From assembly GCA_027605045.1 (NCBI GenBank), contig JAQFWX010000006.1:682001-746000 (forward strand): 64,000 nt of DNA, given 5' to 3'. A program made the translations under genes and the position numbers. Origin of the DNA: Phallus indusiatus. Taxonomy: Eukaryota > Basidiomycota > Agaricomycetes > Phallales > Phallaceae. Shown here one piece after another: positions 34,237-44,153 of this stretch; the first letter of the stretch is position 1, and each line of letters opens with the position of its first letter. A model generated the notes under the pieces. The model saw only the letters and a program-made list of their open reading frames with translations. It did no database searches and was not told the origin of the DNA.

Positions 34237-36571
34237 GCGCGGACATGAAGTACTCGAGATTCTTGTGATCAGTCCGTATGTCGATAGGGTGAGACGCGCC
34301 TTCGAGAAAGTGTCGCCATTCCTCTAAAGATCGTATGATAGCGAGCATCTCCTTGTCGTGGATCTCATAGTTGCGTTCGACAGGGCTGAGGGCCTTCGAG
34401 AAGAATGCAACTGGGTGCCATTTACCGTCCTCGTTCGACAGCTGTGAAAGGACCGCGCCTGTTGCAAAGTCGGAACTGTCTGCTTCGACTCTGTAAGGAT
34501 TAGCAGGGTTAGGAATGAGGAGAATGGGAGCAGAGGTGATTGACGACTTCAGAGTATCGAAAGCATGCTGACAGGTGTCGGACCAGACGAAGGGAGTGTC
34601 CTTTTTGGTTAACCCGAACATGGGATTGGCAATACGCGCGAAATCCTTGATAAACCGACGGTAGAAGTTGGCGAAGCCCAAGAAGGACTGAACCTCGGTG
34701 ACGTTCTTCGGGACAGGCCAATCTCTGACACCCGAGACTTTCGCGGGGTCCATCTCTACGGTGTTCTCGGAAATCACGACACCTAAGTATTCGATCTTAG
34801 TCCGACAGAACTCGCACTTCTCTGCCTTGAGATACAGCTTGTGCTCGCGGAGACGTTCGAGAACGCGTCGTGTTACCTGGTCATGCTGTTCCCGATCCCG
34901 AGTGTAGATGAGAATGTCGTCGATATAGACAGCAACGACACCTTCCGAGATCATGTCCTCGAAGATCTCGTTCATCATTGTCTGGAAGGTCGCAGGGCTA
35001 TTTGTGAGACCAAAGAACATTACCAGAGGTTCGAAAAGGCCGCGGTTGGTGCGGAAAGCGGCCTTCCACTCGTCTCCTTCCTTTATCCGCACATTGTTGT
35101 AACCCCAGCGCACATCCAGCTTGGTAAAGTACCGGGCACCTTGCAACTTGTTGATGAGCTCTGAGATCAGGGGCAGCGGGTAACGGTTCTTAATCGTCAT
35201 AGCATTCAATGCCCGATAGTCCTGGATGAGACGAAGAGAGCCATCCTTCTTCTTAATGAAGAATACCGGGGATGCCATGGGCGATTTGGAGGGTCGGATT
35301 CGTCCAGACGCAAGGTTTTCTTCCAAAAACGCGTCTAACTCGGCTTGTTCGTTGGGCGACAACGGGTAGATCTTGCACGACTTGGGCTCAGAACCTGGCA
35401 CAAGCTCTATCGGGTGATCCCACTTCTTCGATTGCGGCAACGAGTCGAACGACTCCTTCGAGAAGATGTCGGCAAAATCGTGGAACATCTCTGGCACAAT
35501 ATCTCGAAAGCCTTTGGGGGCTGGTGCGTCCGTGTTGTTGGCATGGGCCTGGGCCAGTCGCTGGGAGATGGTCTCGGTGGCATATATGCGGTGTGCGTCG
35601 GGCTCGTCGGGCAACATTGATATCGCGAATAGTCGATCACCTTCTTCAATCTCAGACTCGACGTCGACCAGGTCCGGTATGTCAGGATCGTGGGTCTCAG
35701 TGTCGTCCAGTTCAGGCAGAGGTGCACGTCGGATCTGCTGGAACGCGCGCTTAGAGAGTTTACCCGCTGGCCAGCGTGGAGCGCAGGATCGACAACTAGG
35801 ACTGCAGCGCATGAACTCTACTTGACCAGTTGTGTAATCTATGACGGGATTATGGGCCTTGAACCACGGCAGCCCAAACAAGACCGGATACTTGAGCGAG
35901 GTAACAGCGAACAAGGTGCGTTCAGAGTGATCCCGGAAGCGAACGACCAGGTCGACGACGTGGGTGATAGAGCCAGCATGATTGGGTGTACCGTCGACGT
36001 TAAACACGGGAATTGGTTTAGCAAGACGTACGGAGGGAAGCCGATGTTTCTCGACAAAGTTGCGATCGAGAAACATACCACTAGCCCCAGTGTCCAACAT
36101 GGCCTTGCTGTGCAGTAGGGCCCCGGTGTCAACACTCTGTAGCTCTACTGGAATCTCCAGTTTCTGTGTGCCTGCAGTAGCTGCGAGTCGGTATTCTTTC
36201 GGCAATGCACGACGTTGAGAAGGCGACAGCATACATGGAGTGGAAACAGAGCGTGTAGCGGGTGGAGGCGATTCTTTGGGTTTATCAGGGGATGCAGCAG
36301 GGGTAGTTAGATTCGAATCAGAAGTGTCATTTTGTTCGCGATCTATGTACAAAATGTCGAATCTATTAGATGTCGGCAACGAGGGTGCATCTATCACTCG
36401 TCGCCGTTTTGAAAATCCTCTACCTCTGTTGCAGCTACAGTCTCGCCTTGGGTCGGAGCAGAGTCGCCACGCGCCTGGGCTTCTAGCGCATCTTTCTGGG
36501 CCAACAGGTGTGCAATATTGTCGTCCAATTCGTCGGGCTGGAGATACCGAATGTCGTATGCGCGAGGGCAT
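34237..36571 (-). pseudogene. gypsy pol, 5' part: protease, reverse transcriptase, RNase H
   Basis: Pol frame overlapping the end of gag in the -1 frame. Domains in order: aspartic protease (MLDTGASGMFLDRNF), reverse transcriptase with PLPLISELINKLQGARYFTK and the catalytic YIDDILIYT, and RNase H starting YRVEADSSDFATGAVLSQ with KALSPVERNYEIHDKEMLAI and RTDHKNLEYFMSA. The reading then runs into the LTR-like unit and stops after a few foreign residues. It has no mutations before that point, so the RNase H and integrase were severed by one recent insertion. The ATG at 36571 is not necessarily used; a frameshift from gag is likelier. Confidence 0.92.
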
Positions 36572-37704
36572 TCACGAGCCCAATGGCCTGTTGCTCCACA
36601 ACGATGGCATCTGGTTGATTCTGGGCCTAAGCGTCGACGAGCAGCGTCAACGTCCATCGGGTCATGTCTAACCTGGGGTGCAGGAGCAGAAACCGCAGGT
36701 CTAGGAGGCAACGCGGGCACGACTTGAGGTGCCGGTCTGGGAGGTGGGTAAGAAGGGGCTTGATAGGAATGGGCAGGGGGCCTCCTCTGGATCTGGAGGG
36801 TCTGATACGACGGAAAAGGGTTGGGACGAGGTCGATTAATGGGGACAATCGCGGGATTTGTCTGAACCGTTCCAGAGCCTACGAGTCGGCGACGAGCAGC
36901 AGTGAAAGCCTCGTTGGCACGCCTGTCCATGTCAAACATGCGTGCCTGCCTGATCCAGCCTTCGTAGTCGTGAAGTGCGGGTCGGTCCTTCATCGTCGCT
37001 ACCAGAGATGCAATTGTCGGGTCTAAACCGTTACGAAAGTATGTGTTAATGGCGAGCCCTTCCGTAAAGCCAGCATGCTCAATGAGCACGCGAAAGGCGT
37101 CCACATACTCTTCTACAGTCCTGTTGCCTTGGACGTAGCGGTTGGAATAGAGGGTGTTGATGGCATCCTCTTGCTCGGATTGTGGAAAGAAATCAGCCTT
37201 GAATCGTTCCCGAAAGGCATTCCAGTCGGCGAAGGGCTTCTCTCCTCTTTGATACCTTTTCAGCATAGATTCGCTGAAGGTAAGGGCACGGCCTTCATTC
37301 ATGTACGACATTGCCCAGCCGATCTTGAGTTCGTCAGTCTCGAAATCGCGACTGCATATACTCATGTAAAACTCGACGGTGTTCCAGAAGGCACGACCCT
37401 TGGAGCGATCTCCGTCGAACGAAGGAGGTACAGCAGGTCGGGTATTTCGGGAAGAGCGTGAACTGGCTTGATGCTCAGGAGCCGGTGGTTGTCCAGGTGA
37501 GGACGCGTCGTCAACAGGGGTGTTTTGAGTTGGAGCAGCTCTAGCCGCGTCTCGGATGCTCCGTAGCACCTCAATCATCTGTGAGGCCTGGGATTCCTGT
37601 CTTGCCATGCGGGCATCCATTTCCGCGAATTGCCGCATGATAATAGTCGCCACATCTTCGAGGGTGACGATTTGGGGTACAGAGGGTGGGGGTGAGGAAT
37701 CCAT
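36394..37704 (-). CDS. gypsy Gag polyprotein
   Basis: 436-residue structural protein that assembles the retrotransposon particle and packages its RNA. An N-terminal stretch with coiled-coil character (ATIIMRQFAEMDARMARQES) is followed by a Ser/Pro-rich linker, then a retrotransposon capsid region (RAFWNTVEFYMSICSRDF; FKADFFPQSEQEDAINTLYS; YVDAFRVLIEHAGF). A Pro-rich region precedes a CCHC zinc knuckle (CHRCGATGHWARECP) near the C-terminus. Pol starts in the -1 frame within the last ~180 nt. The start ATG lies about 165 nt inside the 5' LTR, as usual. It is intact. Confidence 0.93.
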   Translation of the reverse strand: MDSSPPPSVPQIVTLEDVATIIMRQFAEMDARMARQESQASQMIEVLRSIRDAARAAPTQNTPVDDASSPGQPPAPEHQASSRSSRNTRPAVPPSFDGDRSKGRAFWNTVEFYMSICSRDFETDELKIGWAMSYMNEGRALTFSESMLKRYQRGEKPFADWNAFRERFKADFFPQSEQEDAINTLYSNRYVQGNRTVEEYVDAFRVLIEHAGFTEGLAINTYFRNGLDPTIASLVATMKDRPALHDYEGWIRQARMFDMDRRANEAFTAARRRLVGSGTVQTNPAIVPINRPRPNPFPSYQTLQIQRRPPAHSYQAPSYPPPRPAPQVVPALPPRPAVSAPAPQVRHDPMDVDAARRRLGPESTRCHRCGATGHWARECPRAYDIRYLQPDELDDNIAHLLAQKDALEAQARGDSAPTQGETVAATEVEDFQNGDE

Positions 37705-37851
37705 GAGAGAGAGAGAAAGGAAAAGGGGTTTTAGGACGGAGCAGAGGGGTCGATTATAGACGGGACTCGAGGGGAAAATACGACACTGCGATAGTCGGTG
37801 TCGAGCGCGATTTTTCGATAACGAGTGTCGATAGAAACGACCAGTCTGCGA

Positions 37852-37868
37852 GTAGAAGCTTGTTCTAC
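37852..37868 (-). promoter_or_regulatory. Primer-binding-site region with small hairpin
   Basis: Directly next to the 5' LTR, where a primer-binding site is expected, the sequence forms an inverted repeat GTAGAA-5 nt-TTCTAC. I do not recognise complementarity to the initiator Met tRNA end that many gypsy elements use. It may use another tRNA or self-priming. Confidence 0.35.
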
Positions 37869-38264
37869 TGTTAGGGCTACTCAGCTCAAGCTAGAGGGAG
37901 GGGATCCTAAGAGAATATATTGGAAGGGAAACTAACTACTCACCTAGAGGGAGGGGATCCTAAGAGAACAAGCTTAGGGACCCTCACTCTAGGTACAGCG
38001 ACTATATACATAAAACGACGACGCGGCGTGCGGCCCTGACACAGCTAAGTGCCAGACGCCCAAGCCGAACCTAAGCGACGTGATGTCACGGGCATCACGC
38101 CGGGTACGAGCGCGCGACGCGCGCGAGTAGAGAAAGTGAAATAGAGACAGAACAAGGAAACGGAGAGTGAAAGTAAAATACGGAAATGATAAATAAAATA
38201 GAAAAGAAATGATGCCGATGATAATAAATAAGAAAATGAGAGACGGCAGTAGCGTACCCTGACA
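37869..38264 (-). repeat. 5' LTR of the gypsy element
   Basis: 396 bp; it carries the promoter and transcript start of the element (read leftwards). It is a near-identical partner of 29558-29953 and ends at the CACGT target duplication 38265-38269. Confidence 0.95.
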
Positions 38265-38269
38265 CACGT

Positions 38270-39722
38270 GAGATTATCAATCTCATTCGGATGTCTCAGG
38301 TTCGCCGTGAGGAGTTTTCATCTCTAATTCAGTATGGGAATGATACGCAAAAATGGATTGATAAAACTAATGGACAAGAAACTATTGTTACGCTACCAAA
38401 ACTGACTCCGATTCGGGACATGCCCACTCGCTGGGGCTCAACATATCTCAGCATTTCACGCATGCGCCTTTTGAAACAGGTATGTATCATATATGTGCTA
38501 GTTGATCAATTATTTGACTATCTTCAGCCGCTTGAGCTCTATATGACCAGGCGCTCTGAGATTTTCAGGCACGCTAAGTTAACGGAGTCAGAATGGGCTG
38601 TTTTGGATCACATCGGTGACATTCTTGAGGTATTTTTCCAATTATAATAATGAAATTATCTGACACAACTTAGCGTCCATATATCCTGCAAGAGATGATG
38701 TCTCGTGAATCGACTCCAATGCTGGCTGGTTCACTTCCCGCATATGAAAGTGTGTTAGCATCATTAAAAGAGGCAATGAACCAACGAAAGTATTCCTATA
38801 TGCAACATGCCATCCAAGCTGGAGTTGATACTATGCAAAAAAACTACAACGAGCGTGTCTTCTCAAAATTATTCATCCTTGCAATTGGTGTGTCGTCTGT
38901 CCTTTTATCAGAGCATGTTATAAAACTCATCCATTCTAGCAATTCATCCATCAATGCGTATGAGATGGTTTGAACGTAAATGGTCTAAGAGTGGTGTCAA
39001 TTATGCTCATGATGTAATTCTCGAAGAGGTTTGAGTTCTGCCATTCTTCAGGATTGAAACATGCTGTTGACCCATTATATAGCTTTACAAGTATCAATCC
39101 AGACTGTCACCACCCGCACCATCCATCCCTTCTTACCAAAGCCCTCAAAAAGATACTAGATTTAAACTTTATAGCGATTTTCTTGATGAGCCGAACAGTA
39201 CTTCCTCAAGGCGAACATCCGACTGCCCTATCAAGAAGGAGTTTGAGCGGTACTTCGGCCCTAATGCTCTAGACACCTATCCTAGTCCGAATAACATCAA
39301 TATTATTGAGTGGTGGGATGTAAGTTTCTGCTTATATCCAAATATTACCATATTTATTTATTCATCAGAGAAACTCGGATCGATATCCCACTTTATTTCA
39401 AATTGCATTGGACATCCTTCCGGTACAAGCATCTTCTGTTGCAGCAGAGAGAGCATTCTCGTCTGCTGCTGAAACAGACACCCTGAAGCGAAACCGAATC
39501 AAACCTGCATTGATGGAAGAACTACAACTTTTGAAGTATACAATAAACAAAGACAAATTTAACTTCACGCAGCACTGGCATTGTACGGAAGACATGGCTG
39601 AAGAAGAAAATGAATACCAAGATGACGTTGAAGGGTGGAAGCCTGAGGAGAATGGCTCAGATTTGGAAAATCTCAGCGATAACAATGAGTCATGGGAAAG
39701 TGATTCTACTGACTCTACTTAA
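38270..39722 (+). pseudogene. hAT transposase, 3' part, with dimerisation domain
   Basis: Continuation of the transposase after the gypsy element. Exons: rest of exon 6 (38270-38479), 38528-38629, 38674-38887, 38940-39028, 39083-39319, 39369-39722. Visible are DMPTRWGSTYLSISRM, the IHPSMRMRWFERKW motif, EFERYFGP before WW, and the C-terminal hAT dimerisation region (YPTLFQIALDILPVQASSVA, ERAFSSAAETDTLKRNRIKP). The third catalytic acidic residue is expected to be the Glu of AAERAFS. An acidic tail ends the protein. All introns are 45-55 nt with GT-AG ends, and the phases agree across all exons. The only lesion of the gene is the gypsy insertion. Confidence 0.87.
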
Positions 39723-39774
39723 CTAAACCTGTATGGATTTCGTCCACTATGCTAATATGATGTGTCAACCGGGT

Positions 39775-39909
39775 AGTAAGCCGGCTCCGAGCCGGCTTCA
39801 AGCCAAGCCGAACCGATATAGTCGGCTCAACATAGCCGAGCTATAAATATAAGCCGGCAGCCGTGTAATTGGCTGGCTAGTCAGCCATAGCCAGCCGTGG
39901 GCAACACTA
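39775..39909. repeat. Right terminal and subterminal repeats of the hAT
   Basis: Repeated GCCGGCT/AGCCGA-like motifs (for example agccggctccgagccggct near 39779-39797), then the terminal inverted repeat ending CCAGCCGTGGGCAACACTA at 39909. Reading the NLR-B frame inwards through this end gives about ten foreign codons and then a stop. Confidence 0.75.
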
Positions 39910-42900
39910 GACAGAGTCCGCGACTGGTGACGTATGTCACGCGCACGTTTTCCTCATCAGGTGAAACCTTGACATATTGTTTGTACCCAAGTTCGGCGTT
40001 ATAAACAATCGTATTCGTTGTCGTAATATCCGATATTTGGAGGTGGCCTACTCCGTTTCGAGTCCAATAGTGAAGAATGAGATATGAACCCCGCAGCCAA
40101 GTTGCGTACATGTTCCAAATGTCCTTGCTGTACGAGTGATCCTCTTCTATGGATCCGTCCCATTTTCGAATATCGAGTGTTGTCCCGCCAAATAACGCAA
40201 TGAATTTGGAATCATGTGAAAACCCTAAACACCAAGTGTATCGGCCTTCATAGCATCGACTGATCAATTCTCCTGTAGACACTCTCCAAATCCGGTACAT
40301 GTCGGGGGAGCTAATAAGGAGGTATTGATCATCAGGGGAAAGATAAATGCCTGTGGTGTACGATTCGTGCCGAATTTCAGTGATTTTAGTATTTGACCGT
40401 ACATCCCAGATCACTGTGGTCATGTTATCTTGTTGAAGAGCGATGTAGCTGTCAGTGAGTGACGGACTCGCCATCGGAGAATTGAAGGGCATGGCACAGT
40501 GCTGTGTTTGATCTCGAGTACTCCATATGTACACGGTATCATCGCGATAAAGGGCAATCCAGTGTCCGTTAGGAGAAATCTTGTGGGAATAGTATTCCCC
40601 CTCGAAGCGTTTAACAACCTGACAACTTTCTCGATCGAATACGAGTGTTTCTTCTTCCGTCCCCCGCACTATAAAGCGCCCGTCCGAAGATATGAAGCAA
40701 CCACTACACTTGGCACCCTCGTATTCCATTATCGTCCTTTCCTTTGTCCCCATATTCCATACCAGGATATCGCCTCCCCGAAAACAATAGTAAACCAATT
40801 CACCATCGGGAGAAAATACGATGTTGCAAACTGTCCGCGAATTAGGGTCTCCATAATCCAGCACCCTCTCCCCCGTTGCGTAGTTCCATATTTCAAGTGT
40901 GGAGGGTGTGGACATTGCCATATATTTGCCTTTCGGAGAAAAAGCAATTTTCCTCGCATGTTCTTTCACGAATATAATTTTGCGCGAGGAGCCAACGGGT
41001 TGACGAACATCAAATGTAAACAGTCCAGGATATTTCTCAAGATATTTTCTGGATACAAATGAATCACGAGGGGCAAAGGGAAGTGCAGAGATATAAAGGT
41101 GTGGCGTGCTTGTTGTTATTACGTCTTTAAATTCAACCCCAAACATCTGTGCATCCATCGCATCCTTAGCCAGGTTACTATCTGCATCCTACCGACTGAT
41201 TCAGCCATTCATGTATATACGACAGGCAAAGAGTTATTTACCTTACACCAGTTTGCTATTTCTTCCATTGCTACGCAACCTTGCTGAACCACATTTAACA
41301 AACTGAGTGCCTCAAAATAATACAACACACTGTCGTCCATCAATCTCCGGACTTCATGAATCAGTTCTTCGCTGACAGGAGACGACTGAAGATGAAAGGT
41401 CCAGAACCGACATGAATACGACAAGTGCAAAGGAATGGCTTCCTCGACACGTGCACTGAAATCAGGGACCTCTTTATTGTGCAGGTGTGATGTCTCGAGC
41501 TGACAGATATTGAAGCAGAGCATCCGATTCATCAATTTAAGACAACCGAGCGCCATCGCAGTTTGGTTTGAGGTGTCAATATAGTACTCATTCGTTAGTT
41601 CTTCGGCGATGTCATTTTGCTTCTCGATGAAGATTTTTTCCTCCTTGAAAAAATCGGATAATGAGGTGTGAAGAGGTCGTACCGGAGTAGAACCCGACGG
41701 GTCTTGAATGCCAGAAAAGAATGAACCGAACGGGCTGAGTATCGACCTGACATCTTTAATATAACTTTTGAAAATATTTTGTAGCGCGTGGATTGAGAGG
41801 GGTTCCTGTGCCGTTATGATCGCATTTATCACTGTTCTAAACTTTTCTTTGAAACTGGAGTGTCGGCATTCTGGTTGACTTGAAATAATTTGATGATATA
41901 ATGCGTAGAGCGACAAGGAAGAATTTGACATGCAAGTTTCCCAATTCTCTTGTATGAGCTCTGGATCCGTAATGTTGGTATCAATGAACCCACAGACTGT
42001 CTGAGCCCACTGAAAAAGTCCTTCTGCGCGCTTGGCTAATAATCCCCGCCAATTTCCGTCGATTTTGTCCAGAATAGATGAGATTGAATCCAGACGATTG
42101 GACACAAAGGTTTCGATATCGGAACGTGTTTCCTCCGCATCAACATCACCCATCCGTTTACATGGGATATTGAATGTTTGACATTGAGTTTCAATGTCCT
42201 GTTCAGGACGAGTAGTAACGATTAAACGATATTTCTCCGGAAGCTCGGTCCATTTATTGAGGAGAAGGTTCATGATTTCCTTGCGTTCTTTACGGTCCCC
42301 ACTTTCATCTAATGCATCTACGACGATAACTACCGGTCCAATACTAGTCACATTTTTCGAAGGCCTGATGATAAATTCGCTAAACTGTGTTTGGGGGTCC
42401 TCAGTCTCTCGAATCGCAGTGTTCTGTTTGACAACCTCGACTAATTCTCTTCGCCACAAGGCATCGCTATCTGCCAAGTCATGCGATATAGTGCCGAAAA
42501 GACAATTGCGCCTGTTTGGGACGCTCCTGTCGAAGCAGAACATGGACCCGAGTCGATTTTGTTCTTTGAACATTTGAGCGATGGTATGTGCTATTGTTGA
42601 TTTCCCTACTCCCGCTTGTCCGCTCACGACGAGAATTTGTGACGATTTGTCGTCGTAGGTACACTTCAATATATCGTTTATCAGTGTTTGTCGCGTTCCA
42701 GGTAGGCATTGTTTTTTAGGTATCGGAGGAGTGCCGCCATAGCGCATATCCTTGAGTAGGGTCAAACCAGCTTGTGAAAACGGAATCATTAGGTTTGATT
42801 GATCGTAGTATACGATCATATCAACTTACTGAGTTCACCGACGTCCTCACGCACACGAAGTGTTACAATGCCTGTTTCAAGAGTAACCGAATCCCTCATG

Positions 42901-44153
42901 ACTTGCATGAGGTGGTCGAATTTGTCGTTGAATTTTTGGATCTTGCTATCCACGCTCCCGCCGATTCCTTTCACTATGTTTTTGACTATAGCTTTCGAAT
43001 CAGAAACGCTCGTACAATCACAAGACAATCGGAGATGATACACAACCTGTATCTTCGGTGCTGTACGCTTGTATAAAATAAGCGCATTCAATCGTTTGGC
43101 GAACCACCGTAGAAAGCGTTTGAGACTGGGTCGCAGTTAGCTCAGGTAGTCGCTTGGCATCCGTGATATAGTCGTAAATGTCCTTCAACCTTCCACATAG
43201 CTGATGAATTTTGTCATCACGGTTTTTTTTTGCGATAACCGTCTAAACACAATTAATATGTGTAGTTCAGAATGTTAAAGATTAAAAAAAAATGCGCTTT
43301 TACCTTTGGAATGATAGACAGAATACCCCACGCTACTTTCGCATAGGGGCTTATCTAAAGACATTTTGGAGGATGATAAACATATGGGTGCTGACGAAAT
43401 TTACCTCGGCGATATCATCTACCAATCCTACGAAAACCTGAAATTTATCGATAAACGACGATAAAGTATCCTCATTATCATTCCAGGCCTGCGCAGTAGA
43501 GGTGATAAAACCGACAGCCTCAGCTGGGATTTCCAAATTCGGTAGGTTTTCTGACGCGGCTGCCAATGCTTGTGGCACTACTTCCGAGACGATGTCGGGT
43601 GGTTTCTCAATCTTGAATGTCAATTGACAGTTTTCAGCGATGTCTAATCTACATGAACCTGCGATCATGTAAGTGCTCAACTAACGGCGATGCTTTTGAT
43701 AGCTAAACTAACCAGAGCTATTTTGCATCTTGAGTAAGTCAATGGCCCGGTGTTCACACGCGCCAATTGGGTCGTTCCGAGTAAATCGATGGACCCGGAA
43801 GAATGTAAAAGTTAAGATAATGTCGTCGGTAAGTGCATCAGCACTACATTGTGATTTAAGGTGTTACAGCATATTGAAATAGATTGTGGCCTTTGACATA
43901 CAAAACAAAAGCCTCGTCGTTCCAGGTGACGCAGAGATCGCGTTTGCTAAATGCACTCTTGGCACTTGTTCTCTCCTCGCTACCGCACTTGATCACTATT
44001 TGGAACTTAGGACTGTATTTCGATAAGGATGGAGCTCGAGGTTTGATCAAGCGAACATCTGTATTCTCGGATGAGATAAACCGGAACCTTCAACAAGAGA
44101 CTCCAGAGTCCAAAATTACCAGATATTCTTATACCTTCCGTCGAGGCAGCCAT
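39910..44153 (-). pseudogene. NLR-B, 5' part: C2, NACHT and first half of WD40
   Basis: Start and upstream half of a C2-NACHT-WD40 STAND gene. Exons: 44120-44153, 43902-44058, 43713-43843, 43405-43658, 43304-43354, 43067-43242, 42830-43008, 41242-42770, and 39910-41188 up to the hAT. NACHT at residues 328-837 has Walker A GQAGVGKST, Walker B VVIVVDALDES and the sensor-like VTTRPEQD. Removing the hAT and one GACAGAGT copy joins it in frame to 20312-21143, giving 1,630 residues, so the insertion is the only visible lesion. As it stands, the frame runs into the hAT end and stops at 39881. A 1,272-residue protein with a partial propeller could still be made. Confidence 0.85.

Larger units (their letters stand above)
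29558..38264 (-). mobile_element. Ty3/gypsy chromovirus LTR retrotransposon
   Basis: An 8,707-bp element on the minus strand (6,219 bp without the unit nested in it), inserted in exon 6 of the hAT transposase. It is flanked by the 5-bp direct repeat CACGT (29553-29557 and 38265-38269). The LTRs are 396 bp each with TGTCAGG...CCTAACA ends in element sense; I find one difference between them, so the insertion is recent. Gene order gag, then protease-RT-RNase H-integrase-chromodomain in the -1 frame, identifies a chromodomain Ty3/gypsy element of the kind common in basidiomycetes. A polypurine tract (gaaggggggatgg) precedes the 3' LTR at 29954. Apart from the unit at 31753-34236, all frames are open. 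Confidence 0.95.
21152..39909 (+). mobile_element. hAT-superfamily DNA transposon carrying nested elements
   Basis: An 18,758-bp element inserted in the WD40 exon of NLR-B. It is flanked by the 8-bp direct repeat GACAGAGT (21144-21151 and 39910-39917); paralogues have this octamer once (54028-54035, 63174-63181). Ends are inverted repeats: TAGTGTTGCCCATGGCTGG on the left and TAGTGTTGCCCACGGCTGG read inward from the right, one mismatch in 19. An 8-bp duplication and these ends are the hAT signature. Subtracting the gypsy element and the inner TG...CA copy leaves about 7.5 kb, large for a hAT. The right part carries a BED-finger hAT transposase gene on the plus strand. The left part carries degenerate gene-like DNA. 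The transposase is interrupted, so transposition would need another source of enzyme. Confidence 0.93.

Noticed and set aside
35272..35825. Long plus-strand frames opposite the gypsy pol
   Set aside because: They are antisense shadows of the reverse transcriptase and protease frame, which has clear catalytic motifs on the minus strand.
40499..41062. 187-residue plus-strand frame inside NLR-B
   Set aside because: Antisense to the WD40 exon. Equivalent frames in the paralogues are not kept.
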